The notes under the pieces: generated by a model | What the model was told of the DNA's origin: nothing | What the model saw: the letters and a program-made list of their open reading frames with translations, nothing else | The model's database searches: none | Shown here: positions 5,347-5,750 of the stretch, one piece after another | Layout of the letters: every line of letters begins with the position of its first letter | Position numbering within the stretch: position 1 is the first letter of the stretch | Made by a program: the position numbers and the translations under genes | From: Beijerinckiaceae bacterium | GTDB lineage: Bacteria > Pseudomonadota > Alphaproteobacteria > Rhizobiales > Beijerinckiaceae | Assembly: GCA_947456315.1 (NCBI GenBank) | Contig: CANGRU010000126.1 | Coordinates: 1 to 5,750 of the forward strand | Length of the DNA stretch: 5,750 bases | Direction: 5' to 3'

Positions 5347-5750
5347 TCAACCCTTCAAGAAGCTTTCGATGAGGGACGTCACCGTTGCGCTCCAACCATC
5401 TACAATGACAAAGAGCAGAAGTTTAAAGGGCAGGGACACGAGTGTGGGAGAGAGCATCATCATGCCAAGCGACATGAGGATACTCGACACCACAATATCG
5501 ATCACCAGAAAGGGCAGGAAGAGCAGAAAGCCAATGGTAAAGGCCGTTCGCAATTCGCTCATCACAAAAGCTGGAACAATCACTTGCAGGGGAACAGCTT
5601 CAGGCGAATCGTAACTTTTATCACCTTGCAATTCAGCCATCAGCAAAAGGTCGCTCTCACGGGTGTGGCGCATCATGAAAGACTTCATCGTCGACGAGGC
5701 ACGTGTGGCTGCTTCTTCGATTTGAATTTGACCCTGCGTATAGGGTGTAA
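5347..5750 (-). CDS. fliP: FliP, flagellar export gate membrane protein (C-terminal part)
   Basis: FliP is the main pore-forming subunit of the flagellar export gate: five copies with one FliR form the channel. About 133 C-terminal residues are visible; the frame stays open to the window edge, so the start, signal peptide and first membrane segments lie beyond 5750. The visible part begins at 'T-P-Y-T-Q-G-Q-I', then 'F-M-M-R-H-T-R-E-S-D-L', 'S-E-L-R-T-A-F-T-I-G-F', the hydrophobic 'F-L-V-I-D-I-V-V-S-S' and the Met-rich 'M-S-L-G-M-M-M-L-S-P'. That last stretch corresponds to the methionine gasket region of FliP. It ends with 'L-P-F-K-L-L-L-F-V-I-V-D-G-W'. The Met at 5688 is internal, not a start. 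It is the first visible gene of the minus-strand operon; the promoter is outside the window. Confidence 0.96.
   Translation of the reverse strand, partial: TPYTQGQIQIEEAATRASSTMKSFMMRHTRESDLLLMAELQGDKSYDSPEAVPLQVIVPAFVMSELRTAFTIGFLLFLPFLVIDIVVSSILMSLGMMMLSPTLVSLPFKLLLFVIVDGWSATVTSLIESFLKG

Noticed and set aside
5686..5688. ATG as the fliP start
   Set aside because: The frame stays open upstream and encodes conserved FliP residues ('P-Y-T-Q-G-Q-I'), so this Met is internal and the gene continues beyond the window.
1..5750. Mobile elements, CRISPR, tRNA or phage genes
   Set aside because: No transposase-like ORF, no regularly spaced repeats and no tRNA-like folding were seen. The DNA is almost fully covered by flagellar and coupled genes of even composition.

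Overview
The window is an intact piece of a flagellar gene cluster with two convergent gene sets and almost no non-coding DNA. No mobile element, CRISPR array, tRNA or rRNA is visible. The mid-range base composition, the flgA-flgM arrangement on one side and a fliP-fliQ-fliR-flhB run on the other suggest a Gram-negative proteobacterium. Some features fit an alphaproteobacterium, but taxonomy cannot be fixed from this window alone. A FlgA P-ring chaperone implies a Gram-negative envelope with periplasmic P and L rings, and FlgM implies flagellin control by the sigma factor FliA (sigma-28).

Plus strand, 1-1428: the 3' part of flgA (gene starts before the window), a 79-bp gap with an inverted repeat and a sigma-28-like promoter, flgM (anti-sigma-28), a short helical ORF in the position of the chaperone gene flgN, and a membrane-anchored coiled-coil protein with a DUF2802-like C-terminus. 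The last three are tightly packed (5-nt gap, then a 4-nt overlap) and probably form one transcript. It would end at a strong hairpin at 1447-1479.

Minus strand, 5750 down to 1445: fliP (start outside the window), fliQ, fliR, flhB, then three genes not found in a standard flagellar set: a 62-residue four-cysteine protein, a 267-residue single-pass coiled-coil protein, and a 237-residue protein with a PDZ-like N-terminus and a membrane hairpin. From fliQ through the 267-residue gene, each junction is a 4-nt stop/start overlap; fliP and fliQ are 4 nt apart. This argues for one translationally coupled operon.

FliP, FliQ and FliR build the export gate in the inner membrane, and FlhB is its substrate-specificity switch. 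FlgM, itself exported through this gate once the hook is finished, frees sigma-28. The two gene sets therefore meet functionally as well as physically. The most notable points are the FlhB autocleavage site, which reads NPEH instead of the usual NPTH, and the three uncharacterised genes coupled downstream of flhB. These are the best candidates for undescribed accessory parts of the flagellar export or motor machinery.
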